Shown: positions 36,201 to 40,870, numbered from the stretch's first letter. The stretch is DNA of 64,000 nucleotides from Carcinoscorpius rotundicauda (GCA_011833715.1 CM022396.1:91139097-91203096); one strand, 5' to 3'. Numbers and translations: made by a program. The notes: generated from the letters alone by a model not told the origin.

Positions 36201-38225
36201 CGTTAAGGCGTGCGCTTTGTAATCTGAGGGTCGCGGGTTCGCGCCAAACATGCTCGCCCTCCCAGCCGTGGAGGCGTTATAATGTTGTGGTCAATCCCAC
36301 TATTCGTTGGTAAAAGAGTAGCCCAAGAGTTGGCGGGGGATGGTGATGACTAGCTGCCTTCCCTCTAGTCTTACAATACTAAATTAGGGACGGCAAGCAC
36401 AGATAGCCCTCGAGTAGCTTTGTGCGAAATTCCAAAGCAAACAAACAAAAGCTAAAGCAACTTTATAATAACCCATGATACTAGTGTCATAGAAAATATC
36501 TCGCGATAATGCGTTTTCAAAGGGTAAATATTTTACGTGTAATTATCACAATAATTATATTTTTAAATTCCACTATTGTCTCAAAATAAAAAACATCTGG
36601 TTTGAGTGTAGATGAGGTTTAATATGATCTAGTGTTTTGTTTTGATACACAAACCGAGCATTTAGCGCTGTCTAGATTTCCAGCGATTGGTCTTATTTTT
36701 CGTTCCTTTTCGACGTGCATAATCCAATATAAAACATCTAACCGTTTATTAAACTTTGAGTTTGTAGCTGCATCGCGATATGGACTTTTTTTTATATTGT
36801 TATTAAACAGTTTGCACCATTTCTTTAACTACAGAAATTTTGCTGTCTCGGTAACATACAGTTAAGATCTGTTCCATTGGTCACTGGGTTATAATGAAAC
36901 ATTTCTTGTAATAAAGTGTGCAACCCATGTAAGAAAATATAGTTTTAGCCCTATAGTTTACGTCTGACGATAAAGAAGAAACTTTTGTTGTTGTTAGAAG
37001 TTGTGTCGCACAATATCCGTCTTCTGGTTGTAGATAGCGTTTTGATGGGTAGTATGCTGGAACGCTTTTGCCAGTTGGAGTTTCCCAGTGGCACAGCGGC
37101 ATGATCTGTGGAGTTACAAAGCTAGAATCCGGGTTTCGATACCTGTTATAGGTAGATCACAGATAGCCCACTGTATTGATTTGTGCTTAATTACAAACAT
37201 AGTTGTAGGGTCTTTTTAACAGATGTGATCAGGTTCAACAAATTGATCTGGTCCTTACCTGGAGAAACCAACTTAATAAAGTTTAGTCAGTCCATTTGCA
37301 GTGACAAGGACTTTGTGACGAGTCCAATTTTTGTTGTTTTTGCATTTCATAACTAAACTGTTTACACGGTTTTTGCTTGCAGATTAATAACGCTCATACA
37401 GTGACTAGATTTGTGGGATTCCTTATATTCCGACAGTGGTTATAAAAGTTACAATGTACTGTTCAATTTTCAGTTTAAAGTAAATTCTTGAAAAATGATA
37501 CTGTCACATTATGTTTCAGGATTTACGAATGTTATTATTTGCTTTTTTTCGTTTGCAACTGGCCCAGCATGACCAGGTGGGTTAAGGCGTTGGGCTCGTG
37601 ATCTGAGGGTCGTGGGTTCGAATCCCCATCGCACCAAACATGCTCGCCCTTTCAGCCATGGGGGCATTATAATGTGACGGATAATCACACTATTCGTTGA
37701 TAAAAAGAGTAGCGCAAAAGTTGGCGGTGGGTGGTGATGACTAGCTGCGTTCCCTCTAGTCTTACACTGCTAAATTAGGACGGCCAGCACAGATAGCCCT
37801 CGTGTGGCTTTGCAGAAAATGAAAAAAAACAACAAATCGTTACAACTTTCTTTTATCCCATCCTATCTTATGATAATTTTATGCTCTTAAAATAAAAGCA
37901 GGAAACTTTTGGACGTTTCCTTAACAGTAATCTAATACACTTGCTGTTCGACTTGATTCACAGAACATTATCCGTGTCATTTCTTCTAAAATTGTATGAT
38001 GTGTTTCAACATTTTATTTGTTGCCATTATTTTCAAAGACCTATTTAATGTTAATTTAGACGTATATAATAATATCGAAAAATGTGTAATTTTCATCACA
38101 CTGAAATACTATACGAATATGTTTAAGAGTCGTGTGTCCACCTATGTAAATTGTTTTTCTGGTGTTGTTTTCAGAGTTATGATTCAGAAGGTCTCGAACA
38201 GAAGAATGAAAATGGACAAGCGTGA
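1..38225 (+). CDS. sas: stranded at second-like cell-surface receptor, 3' part of gene (15 exons)
   Basis: Type I membrane receptor of epithelial surfaces. In Drosophila, Sas lies on the apical epidermal membrane and acts as a ligand of the receptor tyrosine phosphatase Ptp10D (family knowledge). Visible here are six ten-cysteine VWC modules, three complete FN3 domains in single exons or an exon pair plus a further single-exon FN3, one half FN3, a transmembrane helix at 35879-35965 and a short basic tail with the motif YDNPTF followed by a small last exon ending in TGA. The exons total about 1,230 codons and join in frame with GT/AG borders; introns are phase 1 except those after exon 12 (phase 2) and exon 14 (phase 0). 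The signal peptide and 5' exons are outside the window. Exon 9 contains a frameshift and the exon 6 acceptor is unresolved. An arthropod VWC/FN3 paralogue is the only alternative I considered. Confidence 0.82.
561..828 (-). mobile_element. SINE family A
   Basis: The tRNA-like head, at the right on this strand, ends gccatgccgggcc. The body contains the diagnostic stretches cacccaccgctaactcttgg and acgaatagtgagattgaccg. The tail is the caaagctactcgag end. Family A is about 270 bp and has an A box (tggccaag..gttaagg) and a B box (ggttcgaatcc), so it is derived from a tRNA and transcribed by RNA polymerase III. Confidence 0.85.
949..1072 (+). mobile_element. SINE family C
   Basis: The head contains agcggtaagtctttggattt and the B box ggttcgattcctc, followed by cagtagatagct and tggctttgctttgagaaaa. 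Family C is about 120 bp with a tRNA-like head different from families A and B. Confidence 0.75.
1244..1496 (-). mobile_element. SINE family A
   Basis: Complete but mutated copy. The body lacks part of the usual cacccaccgcc segment (a deletion after aaggcagcaactc), and the head ends ccatgctggggc. Confidence 0.82.
1762..2038 (+). mobile_element. SINE family A
   Basis: Good full-length copy, from ggcccggcatagccaag to a (caaa)n tail. The anticodon position of the tRNA-like head reads CGT (gactcgtaatc). Confidence 0.88.
2249..2362 (+). repeat. 30-bp tandem repeat, about 4 copies
   Basis: The unit tcttcacctcactccaagtc plus attcttatca is repeated with small deletions. Because the unit is a multiple of three it keeps a Ser/Pro/His-rich frame open; that frame has no splice or homology support. 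Confidence 0.85.
2440..2631 (+). mobile_element. possible LINE scrap (Jockey/I type)
   Basis: The frame contains the string VPWTPVDENVKF, which resembles the spacer between reverse transcriptase and RNase H in the Jockey-like LINEs of this window. Only this short match supports the call. Confidence 0.25.
3771..3897 (-). mobile_element. SINE family C
   Basis: The left side gives the 3' end (gtgtgttttctaatagcaaag), followed by the inverted B box ggggaatcgaacctc and the head ending accaacagggg. Confidence 0.75.
4190..4316 (+). repeat. 41-bp tandem repeat, 3 copies
   Basis: The unit begins aacactggttctcataaata and ends caaatgttcaagattttt. The copies differ by one or two bases, so the array is recent. 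Confidence 0.9.
4419..4550 (+). mobile_element. SINE family B
   Basis: The head contains cagtggctcagcggtatgtc and the B box gtttcgatacccgtgg. The 3' part is gggcagagcacagatagcc, then tagctttgtgcctaattc and a (caa)n tail. Family B is about 130 bp, tRNA-derived, with a head distinct from families A and C. Confidence 0.85.
4893..4951 (+). repeat. 31-bp direct repeat, 2 copies
   Basis: The unit gatctgacaaaccacagcag plus gtgaacaactc occurs twice in tandem with one difference. Confidence 0.85.
5233..5553 (+). CDS. sas: sas exon 2: acidic Ser/Thr-rich linker
   Basis: Encodes 107 residues without cysteine, very rich in Asp, Glu, Thr and Ser, with four N-glycosylation sequons (NDT, NDS, NET, NST). 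It resembles an extended glycosylated spacer between VWC modules rather than a folded domain. The acceptor is ttgttcag/CATCAG and the donor ATTAA/gtaaga, both phase 1, joining in frame to both neighbours. The open frame extends upstream to 5124, but that part reads as a pyrimidine-rich intron end. Confidence 0.75.
6178..6232 (+). pseudogene. decayed partial duplicate of sas exon 3 (copy 1)
   Basis: Aligns to the first 55 bases of exon 3 (6351-6406) with one gap and frequent matches, including cagtttaagaac against caatttaagaat. In the matching frame it still reads CQFKNPAY where exon 3 reads CQFKNHTY, then stops. The 3' part of the module is absent. Confidence 0.6.
6250..6298 (+). pseudogene. 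decayed partial duplicate of sas exon 3 (copy 2)
   Basis: tattttggcagaagttaaat followed by ttaaacgctcgtcaga parallels the acceptor region and first 35 bases of exon 3 (from 6343), with roughly two thirds of bases matching. It is shorter and more decayed than the copy at 6178. Confidence 0.45.
6354..6602 (+). CDS. sas: sas exon 3: VWC domain
   Basis: A complete VWC module with all ten cysteines (DGC, DGC, FCHC, SC, RC, TC, PCC, EC) and the family-typical YEIGEKFHDGC start that recurs in exon 5. The acceptor is cttattttgccag and the donor AAAG/gtaaat; both introns are phase 1 and the exon is 249 bases. Confidence 0.88.
6603..7372 (+). other. intron 3
   Basis: Mostly filled by the minisatellite at 6880-7228. 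The remainder is AT-rich with no other feature seen. Confidence 0.7.
6880..7228 (+). repeat. about 48-bp minisatellite, 7 copies
   Basis: The core cagttaaccgaatatatatt followed by actactctacttgtgtattt repeats with length and base variation. It keeps a 92-codon hydrophobic frame open (6973-7251) that is a by-product of the repeat, not an exon. Confidence 0.88.
7373..7720 (+). CDS. sas: sas exon 4: fibronectin type III domain
   Basis: Encodes 116 residues with an FN3 profile: an early A-B strand segment (PIEIKSVEPKNATTARVSF), a C strand around VQLWIA, the E-F hairpin INVSSLMPNTEYYLKV and the G strand SNTVTVKTYPL. Sequons NAT, NDS and NVS are present. Acceptor ttcatgtag, donor TTAG/gtagta, phase 1 at both ends. 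This FN3 sits between VWC modules, apart from the membrane-proximal FN3 group. Confidence 0.82.
9076..9132 (+). repeat. 25-bp tandem repeat, 2 copies
   Basis: The unit aaccataagggttctagtgc plus tgata is followed by a near-identical copy with aaccatgagggttctagtgc. Confidence 0.75.
9450..9500 (+). mobile_element. SINE family B, 3' fragment
   Basis: gggcaaagcacaaatagccc followed by tttgtgcataacaac matches the 3' end of family B; the tRNA-like head is missing. Confidence 0.5.
9818..10054 (+). CDS. sas: sas exon 5: VWC domain
   Basis: A VWC module with ten cysteines (GC, DGC, KCIC, EC, DRC, HC, FCC, YC). It is close to exon 3 in the stretch YEIGEMFYDGC. Acceptor actttag, donor CAGG/gtagga, both phase 1; the exon is 237 bases and joins the FN3 exon before it in frame. 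Confidence 0.87.
10188..10317 (-). mobile_element. SINE family B
   Basis: Full-length copy with (gtt)n at the left as the inverted tail, and the head ending gctgagccactgggggg at the right. Confidence 0.87.
10478..10760 (+). mobile_element. SINE family A
   Basis: Full-length copy. The head starts acccgacatgggcaagagtg and the tail is aaaacaaagaaacaaac. Confidence 0.87.
12305..12404 (+). repeat. 51-bp tandem repeat, 2 copies
   Basis: The unit gtttaatgcttggtgttaat followed by aaatcagtgtttttaccagt and ataagg occurs twice with one base difference. Confidence 0.85.
12507..12755 (+). mobile_element. SINE family A (old copy) abutting sas exon 6
   Basis: Diverged full-length copy: ttgaccagatggttaaggac, gaccactagt-like body and the tail gcgcgaaattcaaaacaaac. 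It ends only about 80 bases before the exon 6 coding segment. Confidence 0.78.
12839..12988 (+). CDS. sas: sas exon 6: C-terminal half of an FN3 domain (acceptor uncertain)
   Basis: The frame reads DIKVRDEGRGFVHLTLLS then a turn and NTFVLLFTT, which lines up with the E, F and G strands of the exon 4 FN3. The donor ACAA/gtaagt is strong and phase 1, as expected. To accept the phase-1 intron from exon 5, the start must be 12836 or 12839. The frame is open back to 12709, through the SINE tail, and other acceptors (12778 phase 0, 12729 phase 2) would suit a missing upstream exon carrying the first half of the domain. The 150 bases are too few for a whole FN3. Confidence 0.5.
13220..13333 (-). mobile_element. 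SINE family C
   Basis: ggctatctgctgagcccacc, the inverted B box ggggaatcgaacccc and the head ending gctgtactagcgagg are all present. Confidence 0.78.
14100..14670 (+). pseudogene. decayed Penelope-like reverse transcriptase fragment
   Basis: In shifting frames it reads GIGVPIETN, then ANLYLCYYDNRFIENY, TYRYIDSLISINNPEI, LEIENTSVSKTKAHFCLDLE and SQLFRCCKICNK. These follow in order the conserved blocks of a reverse transcriptase group common in invertebrates (GxPMGTN, the F/YIDD-like catalytic box, LEIKxTTES, ISQLIRYARIC). The second catalytic Asp of the YIDD box is Ser here. There are several frameshifts and the N-terminal half is missing. Assignment to Penelope-like elements is from memory; the reverse transcriptase nature is firmer than the clade. 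Confidence 0.6.
14712..15170 (+). other. unexplained 152-codon open frame with hydrophobic segments
   Basis: The frame has at least two membrane-like stretches, one around residues 113-128 (ATLIFILYLLPFLYFNY). It lies directly after the reverse transcriptase relic in a less AT-rich block. I do not recognise it. It has no splice borders that would fit sas, so it may be the 3' part of the neighbouring element or chance. Confidence 0.2.
15303..15573 (-). mobile_element. SINE family A
   Basis: Full-length copy from tttgtttgttttttaaattt to ctatgccgggtggc. It separates the frame at 14712 from another AT-rich block at 15600-15810 that also keeps a short frame open. Confidence 0.85.
15959..16258 (+). 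CDS. sas: sas exon 7: VWC domain with a split CC pair
   Basis: A 300-base phase 1-1 exon. About 16 Ser/Thr/Pro-rich residues are followed by a VWC module with ten cysteines in order (TC, DC, ICNC, RC, GC, NC, CLC, FC). The usual adjacent CC near the end is CLC here. Acceptor tttattag, donor AACC/gtaagt. It is the most divergent VWC of the six, with a Lys/Asn-rich first half. Confidence 0.83.
16924..17130 (+). repeat. 36-bp minisatellite, 6 copies
   Basis: The unit aaataagcatgtgtattttt followed by attattatttctgta repeats six times with few changes. Confidence 0.9.
17529..17783. mobile_element. MITE-like element with terminal inverted repeats
   Basis: The left end aaggggtggatacagg and the right end ctgtatccatccctgg are inverted repeats with two or three mismatches over 16 bases. 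The inner flanks are G-rich and C-rich, as in many cut-and-paste MITEs. No coding capacity is seen and the target duplication is unclear. Confidence 0.6.
18046..18166 (-). mobile_element. SINE family C
   Basis: gtgtgtgttttcttacagcaaag, ggctatctactgaatcc, the inverted B box gggaatcgaacccc and the head ending tgtaccagcgggg are all visible. Confidence 0.78.
18416..18692 (-). mobile_element. SINE family A
   Basis: Full-length copy from tttgtttgttttgaatttct to ggccttgccgggcc, followed directly by a TA-rich tract. Confidence 0.86.
18695..18747. repeat. (TA)n tract
   Basis: Interrupted TA dinucleotide microsatellite of about 50 bases with one imperfect inverted symmetry around tgtattttatatataat. 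Confidence 0.9.
18868..18952 (+). mobile_element. SINE family B, 5'-truncated
   Basis: Starts at aaaatccgagtttcgatacc (B box) and continues through agcccattgtgtagctttct to a (caa)n tail; the A box half is absent. Confidence 0.78.
18964..19366 (+). repeat. minisatellite (41-47 bp units) with higher-order structure
   Basis: Nine units of ttaaggtttcgtgttcgtat followed by gatcactttgttatttacag and tgctatt. Units 1-4 have the variant order full / acgtg-short / ttgg / gaccactg-short, and units 5-8 repeat exactly this order at an offset of 185 bases; unit 9 is truncated. Confidence 0.9.
19910..20149 (+). CDS. sas: sas exon 8: VWC domain
   Basis: A 240-base phase 1-1 exon with ten cysteines (GC, EC, LCHC, NC, EC, EC, NCC, KC). 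The start MGCTFKGNHYKVGEEFHDEC matches the typical entry of the module. The acceptor ttcttccccctag has a strong pyrimidine tract; the donor is AATG/gtaaaa. The end is Pro-rich (PPNCCPPPKC). Confidence 0.86.
20737..20985 (-). mobile_element. SINE family A
   Basis: From tttgttttggaattttgcac to cgctaggccat. The final ccgggc of the head is missing and a few bases are deleted in the body. Confidence 0.84.
21602..21990 (+). mobile_element. SINE family A interrupted by a family B SINE
   Basis: The head begins gcccggcattgctagg at 21602, is broken by another SINE, and resumes at gcatggctaggtggttaagg. The body and tail are typical (gcgaaattcaaaacaaac). Confidence 0.85.
21619..21746 (-). mobile_element. 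SINE family B nested in family A
   Basis: Full-length inverted copy from tgttgttgttttgaattaag to gagccactgggggc. An 11-base direct repeat of the host SINE (gcattgctagg / gcatggctagg) flanks it, as expected of a target duplication. Confidence 0.87.
22331..22571 (+). pseudogene. sas: sas exon 9: VWC domain with one-base frameshift
   Basis: Acceptor acttctctag and donor TCAG/gtattt are intact and phase 1, but the exon is 241 bases, one more than a multiple of three (exon 8 is 240). The first frame carries cysteines 1-6 (SC, DC, RCVC, TC, RC) and then meets TAA at 22477. Cysteines 7-10 (PC, TCC, IC) follow in the +1 frame, ending in register with the donor. A surplus base must lie between 22453 and 22486, for example in the runs at 22461-22463 or 22474-22476. 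It may be an assembly error or a real null allele. A 34-base 'intron' (22463-22496) would also keep the frame but removes cysteine 7 and is implausibly short. Confidence 0.82.
23540..23686. mobile_element. hAT-type MITE nested in the piggyBac promoter
   Basis: A 147-base element with imperfect inverted ends (caggcctgggcaac and gtttgcccacgcctg read inward), bordered on both sides by the 8-base duplication TTCTAGAA (23532-23539 and 23687-23694). Eight-base duplications and CAGGC-type ends fit the hAT superfamily. It is non-coding. Confidence 0.82.
23687..23789 (+). promoter_or_regulatory. heat-shock-element array and TATA box of the piggyBac transposase
   Basis: 23687-23704 has four alternating TTC/GAA units at 5-base spacing. 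23743-23765 has five (GAA, TTC, GAA, TTC, GAA), a perfect heat-shock-factor site. A TATA box TATATATATA follows at 23780-23789, about 30 bases before the transposase ATG at 23819. Spacing and order resemble insect hsp70 promoters. The consensus is established; heat inducibility of this element is inferred. Confidence 0.65.
23819..25418 (+). pseudogene. piggyBac-like transposase, disrupted
   Basis: DDE_Tnp_1_7-type transposase. The start at 23819 follows the TATA box and opens an acidic N-terminus typical of the family. The diagnostic block VDEQLCNFKGRVGFRTYIPT (first catalytic Asp) is near 24510, TDNFF (second) near 24745 and VDTLDQLVRYY (third) near 25030, so all three Asp survive. The C-terminal zinc-binding region reads RCHL-stop, then CSNCKKNVC and VCNEC up to TAA at 25418; the TGA at 25317 replaces its second Cys. 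Frameshifts near 24210, 24370 and 24670-24740 and a TAG at 24867 break the frame. No functional protein is expected. Confidence 0.85.
25589..25900 (+). CDS. sas: sas exon 10: fibronectin type III domain
   Basis: Encodes 104 residues of FN3: VNIVAINGTTVRVRF (A-B), a C strand at HAELHYTT, LRPGTTYFFQIRVI (E-F, with the family's L-P-x-T-x-Y signature) and ESEVYKLTLP (G). One sequon, NGT. Acceptor cacgtgtttag, donor CCAG/gtaagc, phase 1 at both ends. It joins the +1 frame at the end of exon 9. Confidence 0.87.
26103..26270 (-). mobile_element. SINE family A with internal deletion
   Basis: Tail gttttcaatttcgcgcaaag and tctgcgctagtcgtccctaa are joined after aggtagcta directly to the head (ctcgaactaggaaccctcgg to ccataccagc). 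About 100 bases of the body are missing. Confidence 0.75.
26346..26462 (+). mobile_element. SINE family C
   Basis: gttacagcggtaactctacg, ttacaacgctaaaatcaggg, the B box ggttcgattcttc, then cagcagatagcctgatgtaa and ctataagaaaacat: one of the clearest family C copies. Confidence 0.82.
26640..26724 (+). mobile_element. SINE family A, 3' fragment
   Basis: acattagggacacctagcga followed by ggcctcgtgtagcttcgcgcgaaattc matches the family A 3' end. It faces the next copy tail to tail. Confidence 0.6.
26732..27007 (-). mobile_element. SINE family A
   Basis: Full-length copy from tttgtttgtgtttttgaatt to ggccatgccgggct, close to the family consensus throughout. Confidence 0.87.
27396..27476 (-). mobile_element. 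SINE family C, head truncated
   Basis: gtgtgttttcctatagcaaa, ggctatctgctgagcccacc and ggggaatcgaacccctgatt are present; the A box half is missing. Confidence 0.72.
27646..27774 (-). mobile_element. SINE family B
   Basis: Full-length inverted copy from gttgttgttgttttgaatta to gctgagccactgggggg. Confidence 0.87.
28452..28570 (+). mobile_element. SINE family B
   Basis: gccctccagtggctcagcgg, the B box gtttcgatacccgtgg and gctttgtgcttaattcc; the (caa)n tail is short. Confidence 0.86.
28612..28873 (-). mobile_element. SINE family A
   Basis: From gttttgtttggtttaagttt to ttggtcatgacggtcc; a small deletion lies in the cacccaccgc region. Confidence 0.85.
29705..30136 (+). CDS. sas: sas exon 11: Thr-rich spacer plus fibronectin type III domain
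   Basis: 144 residues. About the first 45 are Ser/Thr-rich and probably extended and O-glycosylated. An FN3 follows: MKVDSIKTNSVNVSWRM (A-B, with the conserved Trp), GLLLKYKL (C), YKIRDLQPSTSYMIEMEF (E-F) and NTPMEVKTLP (G). Acceptor tttttttcacttcaacag, donor ACAG/gtaatg, phase 1 at both ends. It is the most canonical FN3 of the gene. Confidence 0.88.
31545..31676 (+). mobile_element. SINE family B
   Basis: Complete copy from gtcccccagtggctcagcgg to a (caacaa)n tail. Confidence 0.88.
31867..32146 (-). mobile_element. SINE family A
   Basis: Complete copy with a (gttt)n start and the head ending cggccatgccaggccc. Confidence 0.88.
32210..32495 (-). mobile_element. SINE family A
   Basis: Second complete copy 60 bases after the previous one, in the same orientation. 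It carries a short (atg)n expansion (cagatgatgatgatga) at the anticodon-arm position. Confidence 0.87.
33180..33387 (+). CDS. sas: sas exon 12: N-terminal part of the last FN3 domain
   Basis: 69 residues: LHLDNVGPHSTNLSLSGLPT (A-B strands), HVVKLVYRNQ (C) and LTLDKLRPAS (E strand into the EF loop). The acceptor cattttgatag is phase 1 and the donor GCAG/gtaacg splits an Arg codon (phase 2). The frame upstream of the acceptor is open only as far as 33122 and reads as intron. Sequons NLS and NQS. Confidence 0.83.
33388..34471 (+). other. intron 12
   Basis: The only phase-2 intron of the gene, splitting the last FN3 within its EF loop. No repeat family recognised; the sequence is AT-rich throughout. 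Confidence 0.7.
34472..34599 (+). CDS. sas: sas exon 13: C-terminal part of the last FN3 domain and stalk
   Basis: Completes the Arg codon and gives YKIWAEVFLINGKTITTNTL (F and G strands), then a short Ser-rich membrane-proximal stalk with the sequon NSS. Acceptor tttacaaccttag, donor ATTG/gtgagt, phase 1. Together with exon 12 it encodes 336 bases, about one FN3 plus stalk. Confidence 0.84.
34600..35825 (+). other. intron 13
   Basis: AT-rich, no SINE recognised; nothing else is seen in this 1.2-kb stretch. Confidence 0.65.
35826..36040 (+). CDS. sas: sas exon 14: transmembrane helix and cytoplasmic NPTF motif
   Basis: An Asn/Gln-rich juxtamembrane stretch precedes a helix of about 27 hydrophobic residues (YYVALIIVAIVAGVTGLGF then IILLILLM). 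A basic stop-transfer MKKQ and a tail with two SKAP/SSAKAP-like repeats follow, ending in DYDNPTFK. NPxF/Y motifs are bound by PTB-domain proteins; the Drosophila Sas tail is reported to bind Numb through such a motif (from memory). Acceptor atatcttctag is phase 1, donor CAAG/gtaatt phase 0. Confidence 0.9.
36181..36450 (+). mobile_element. SINE family A
   Basis: Complete except for about ten bases missing in the B box region, where gggttcgcgccaaaca joins the head directly to the body. Tail gcaaacaaacaaaa. Confidence 0.86.
37080..37200 (+). mobile_element. SINE family B (old copy)
   Basis: tcccagtggcacagcggcat, the B box gtttcgatacctg and tttgtgcttaattacaaac; about a fifth of positions differ from the clean copies. 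Confidence 0.75.
37556..37834 (+). mobile_element. SINE family A
   Basis: From ctggcccagcatgaccaggt through gtgggttcgaatccccatcg to gcagaaaatgaaaaaaaaca. Confidence 0.86.
38175..38225 (+). CDS. sas: sas exon 15: last coding exon
   Basis: After the acceptor gttgttttcag, 16 codons (SYDSEGLEQKNENGQA) lead to TGA at 38223-38225, continuing the NPTFK tail with a Tyr-containing acidic end. Together with exon 14 the cytoplasmic tail is about 43 residues, in keeping with the short tail of Sas. A cryptic donor-like gtgagt overlaps the stop, so a further alternative exon cannot be excluded. Confidence 0.75.
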   Translation, partial: SYDSEGLEQKNENGQA

Positions 38226-38561
38226 GTCATCACCATCACTGACATGACCTACAAACGGCTCAGTAATTTAGTTACCTCCACTGGTGACCAGTGAAAGTAT
38301 TTGTGCAAATTGTTGATCAAATGATCTTATAATTTGCACAGTCGTGCAACTTCTACACGATAAAGACTCAGTGTGGATATTATCATACACGATCACGTGA
38401 ATAGTAACTTATTCAATTCTAATCCAATCAGATTAAGCATTGTCATAGTTTTAACTCAACTTGTTTAGTCTCTAGGGGCCACCAATACAAAATTCCTACA
38501 CAATATTAGCATACTGACGATAAAGTAATACATCGCAAGTTTTTTTTATAAGATTGTTTCA

Positions 38562-38567
38562 AATAAA
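38562..38567 (+). terminator. candidate polyadenylation signal of sas
   Basis: First AATAAA after the stop codon, giving a 3' UTR of about 350 bases. There is no transcript evidence; another AATAAA lies at 39246. Confidence 0.35.
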
Positions 38568-38577
38568 CACCTTTCTT

Positions 38578-38690
38578 CTGTCCTCTGGCGGCTCAGTCTT
38601 AAGCTTGAGTGCTTATAACTAAAATTCGGAGCTTCATTCTTATAATTAGCATCGGACAAGATATCTTTTTTAGCTTTGTAGCTGAAAAGG
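38578..38690 (+). mobile_element. old tRNA-like SINE (possible fourth head type)
   Basis: ctggcggctcagtcttaagc, aactaaaattcggagcttca and tagctttgtagctgaaaa follow the layout of the other SINEs, but the head differs and resembles the sequence at 47266. Confidence 0.4.
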
Positions 38691-39529
38691 AACAACAAAA
38701 TTCCGTTCTTGGGCTTAATGAGCAGCCTTCGTTTTTGTCAGAGTAAATTTAAGAAAACTTGATGAGGACAAAGCAATATAAACCTACAATATTTATACAG
38801 TATATGTATTATCCAACTTCTGATTTTTGTCAGATAAATCAAAATGCTTTTCATAAAAAAAGTAATACAAAAAATGAAGTTAATTTATTTGATACTACAC
38901 TGTTTAAAACACGTTAATAAAGGAATGTTTAGTGTTTTTGGATACTTTTGGTAAAACTTACTTAAATATTCCTTTAGCAGTTCAGTTGAAGTGAAATATT
39001 ATGTAATTATGTAAAGTGAAGGCGTTTTACAGAGTACCTCGAACCAGGAATTATGGAGTTCTATTCTTGTTACCGTCCATGGCTTTTATTTCTCATACCA
39101 GGAATTATTTCGTAAATTTATGTTACTAACGCGCGACTTAAGATTAATGTGCTAAAATAATCAGGATATAGAACTAAGTTTCCAACGCTAGATATTTAAT
39201 TTATTGATTTTCATATACTTTTTTTTATCCAATTTTGTACAGTTTAAACCAGATAAATAAAAGGTAGTTTCTGTTGTACATTTATGACCTTATTTTGACA
39301 TAAAATTTCAACTCAAACTTTAAGCTATTGATTAACGAATTTGGAGCAATTTAATGTTGCTCGTTATTACTTTAAAAATATCAGTTTTATTCTAGAATAA
39401 GGTAAAAAGGTGGAAGTTTGAAGTTAAATTTTAGAATATTGATAAATGGATGGAAAGAAGAACGACTTACGTGGGTTAATAAATAAATGACCTCTGATAG
39501 TTCAGCAAAAACAGGACTAGACAGAAGAG

Positions 39530-40870
39530 AGAAAGACAGACTGAAAGGAGAAAATGGAATGAAAGAAAAGCTGGAAATGGAATGAGAATAGTAATGGAAA
39601 AAGAAAATCAGAAAAAGGAAAAGTTAAACAGAGAGTAAGAGCAAAAATCGAGATTGCAAAACCCGCTCAATCGAAACAAAAAGGACTTAAAAATGATATC
39701 CGAGTCACGGCCAGCGACCCAAGTTTGATGAAAAGAAAGGTAACAGACGGTTTCCTGCAGAAAGATTCGTTTAAACTCAGAAATGAGACAAAAATTACCG
39801 AGCAATTTTCTCAGCCCAGTTCTTAACGGAAAAGGCATACAAGTCACGTCAGAAGATGCCATGGACTACGCTAAATAAAGATGGCTATACTGAAAGGATA
39901 TGAACTTACCCACGAAGGTTTACTCCAGACGTTCAGAGAAGTTAAACTTGATACCAAAAGAAACTTTCAGAATGTGGCACGTCTGCAGTGATACTTCAAC
40001 GGATAGACGGACTTGGCCAAATACGACAGTAATTTTGAGGGACTTTTAGGTCTACGAATATAAGAACAGTTCGTGACCACGTGCTCCAGTGATGTGTAGC
40101 TATTCTTAAAAGGTAAGCGTACAAAAATACGTGGGGAGATGACTAAGCTGGAATAAGTCCATGGAAAGATTATAACTGGCAAGTCAAAACAAGTAATGGC
40201 TGATCGCAAGCAAGAGTCTAGCCATGGTAACAGGAGGTTACACAGAAGAGATGCTGCGTTTGTTACAAAATGGTACAAATTGCAAAAGGAATCCCTGTCC
40301 ATTAGCAACAAGCAACAACAGAAATCAACAGATATTTACAGGCTCACTACAAGAAGAAAATGTCAATTCCACGATTAACCAGTGCACGACTAATAGCATG
40401 CTTAACTTGCCAATAGAATGAGCAGTCAGTAGTGATTGGAACGTGGTACAAATATCCAAAGATGCTAACAACTTGTAACATGCTAGTGTGTAAAGGCTAT
40501 ATCGAGGATAAGAGAGAGAATTTTCTGTAAGAAACTGGTTGCAGCAGTAATAACCAGTCTAGAGTCGGATGATCATACGAGAGTCAAGGTGTGCCTGTAT
40601 GTGCTAATTGATAGGACAAGTGTTTCACATTATATAGACCTAAAAGCCATGTGTATAAAAGCACCAATATAGGACTCAGCAATAAACACAAAGATAAATG
40701 AAGCATCAGCAGTGGTAATAAGAGCTCAAAGGAAAGACATCAAGTCTCTCGAAACACGAGGTCGAGTGTAAGTTCTTGGAAGATGAAGGCGCTTCCTGCA
40801 CTACAGTAACTTCAAGACAATACCACGAACTGTGGATAATGATTTATATTGAAAGATTTCTCTTGAGATA
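39530..40870 (+). pseudogene. Ty3/gypsy-like gag-protease relic
   Basis: Frames at 39890-40140 read KGYELTHEGLLQTFREVKLD, TDLAKYDSNFEGLLGL, EQFVTTCSSDV and LFLKGKRTKI. These follow the SCAN-like gag domain of a gypsy group common in invertebrates. Further on, YIEDK, a degraded DTGCSS-like aspartic protease site near 40530, VLIDRTSVSHYIDLKAMCIK and AVVIRAQRKD match the protease and its 3' flank. Many stops and shifts; reverse transcriptase, integrase and LTRs are not seen. The family assignment is from memory of conserved strings. Confidence 0.65.

Larger units (their letters stand above)
36041..38174 (+). other. intron 14
   Basis: Contains two family A SINEs and one family B SINE. 36460-37075 and 37840-38170 show no other feature. 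Confidence 0.7.
38226..39500 (+). other. probable sas 3' UTR and downstream AT-rich DNA
   Basis: A candidate polyadenylation signal lies at 38562-38567, after which an old tRNA-like SINE scrap follows. The remainder up to the gypsy relic is AT-rich with no supported feature. Confidence 0.5.
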
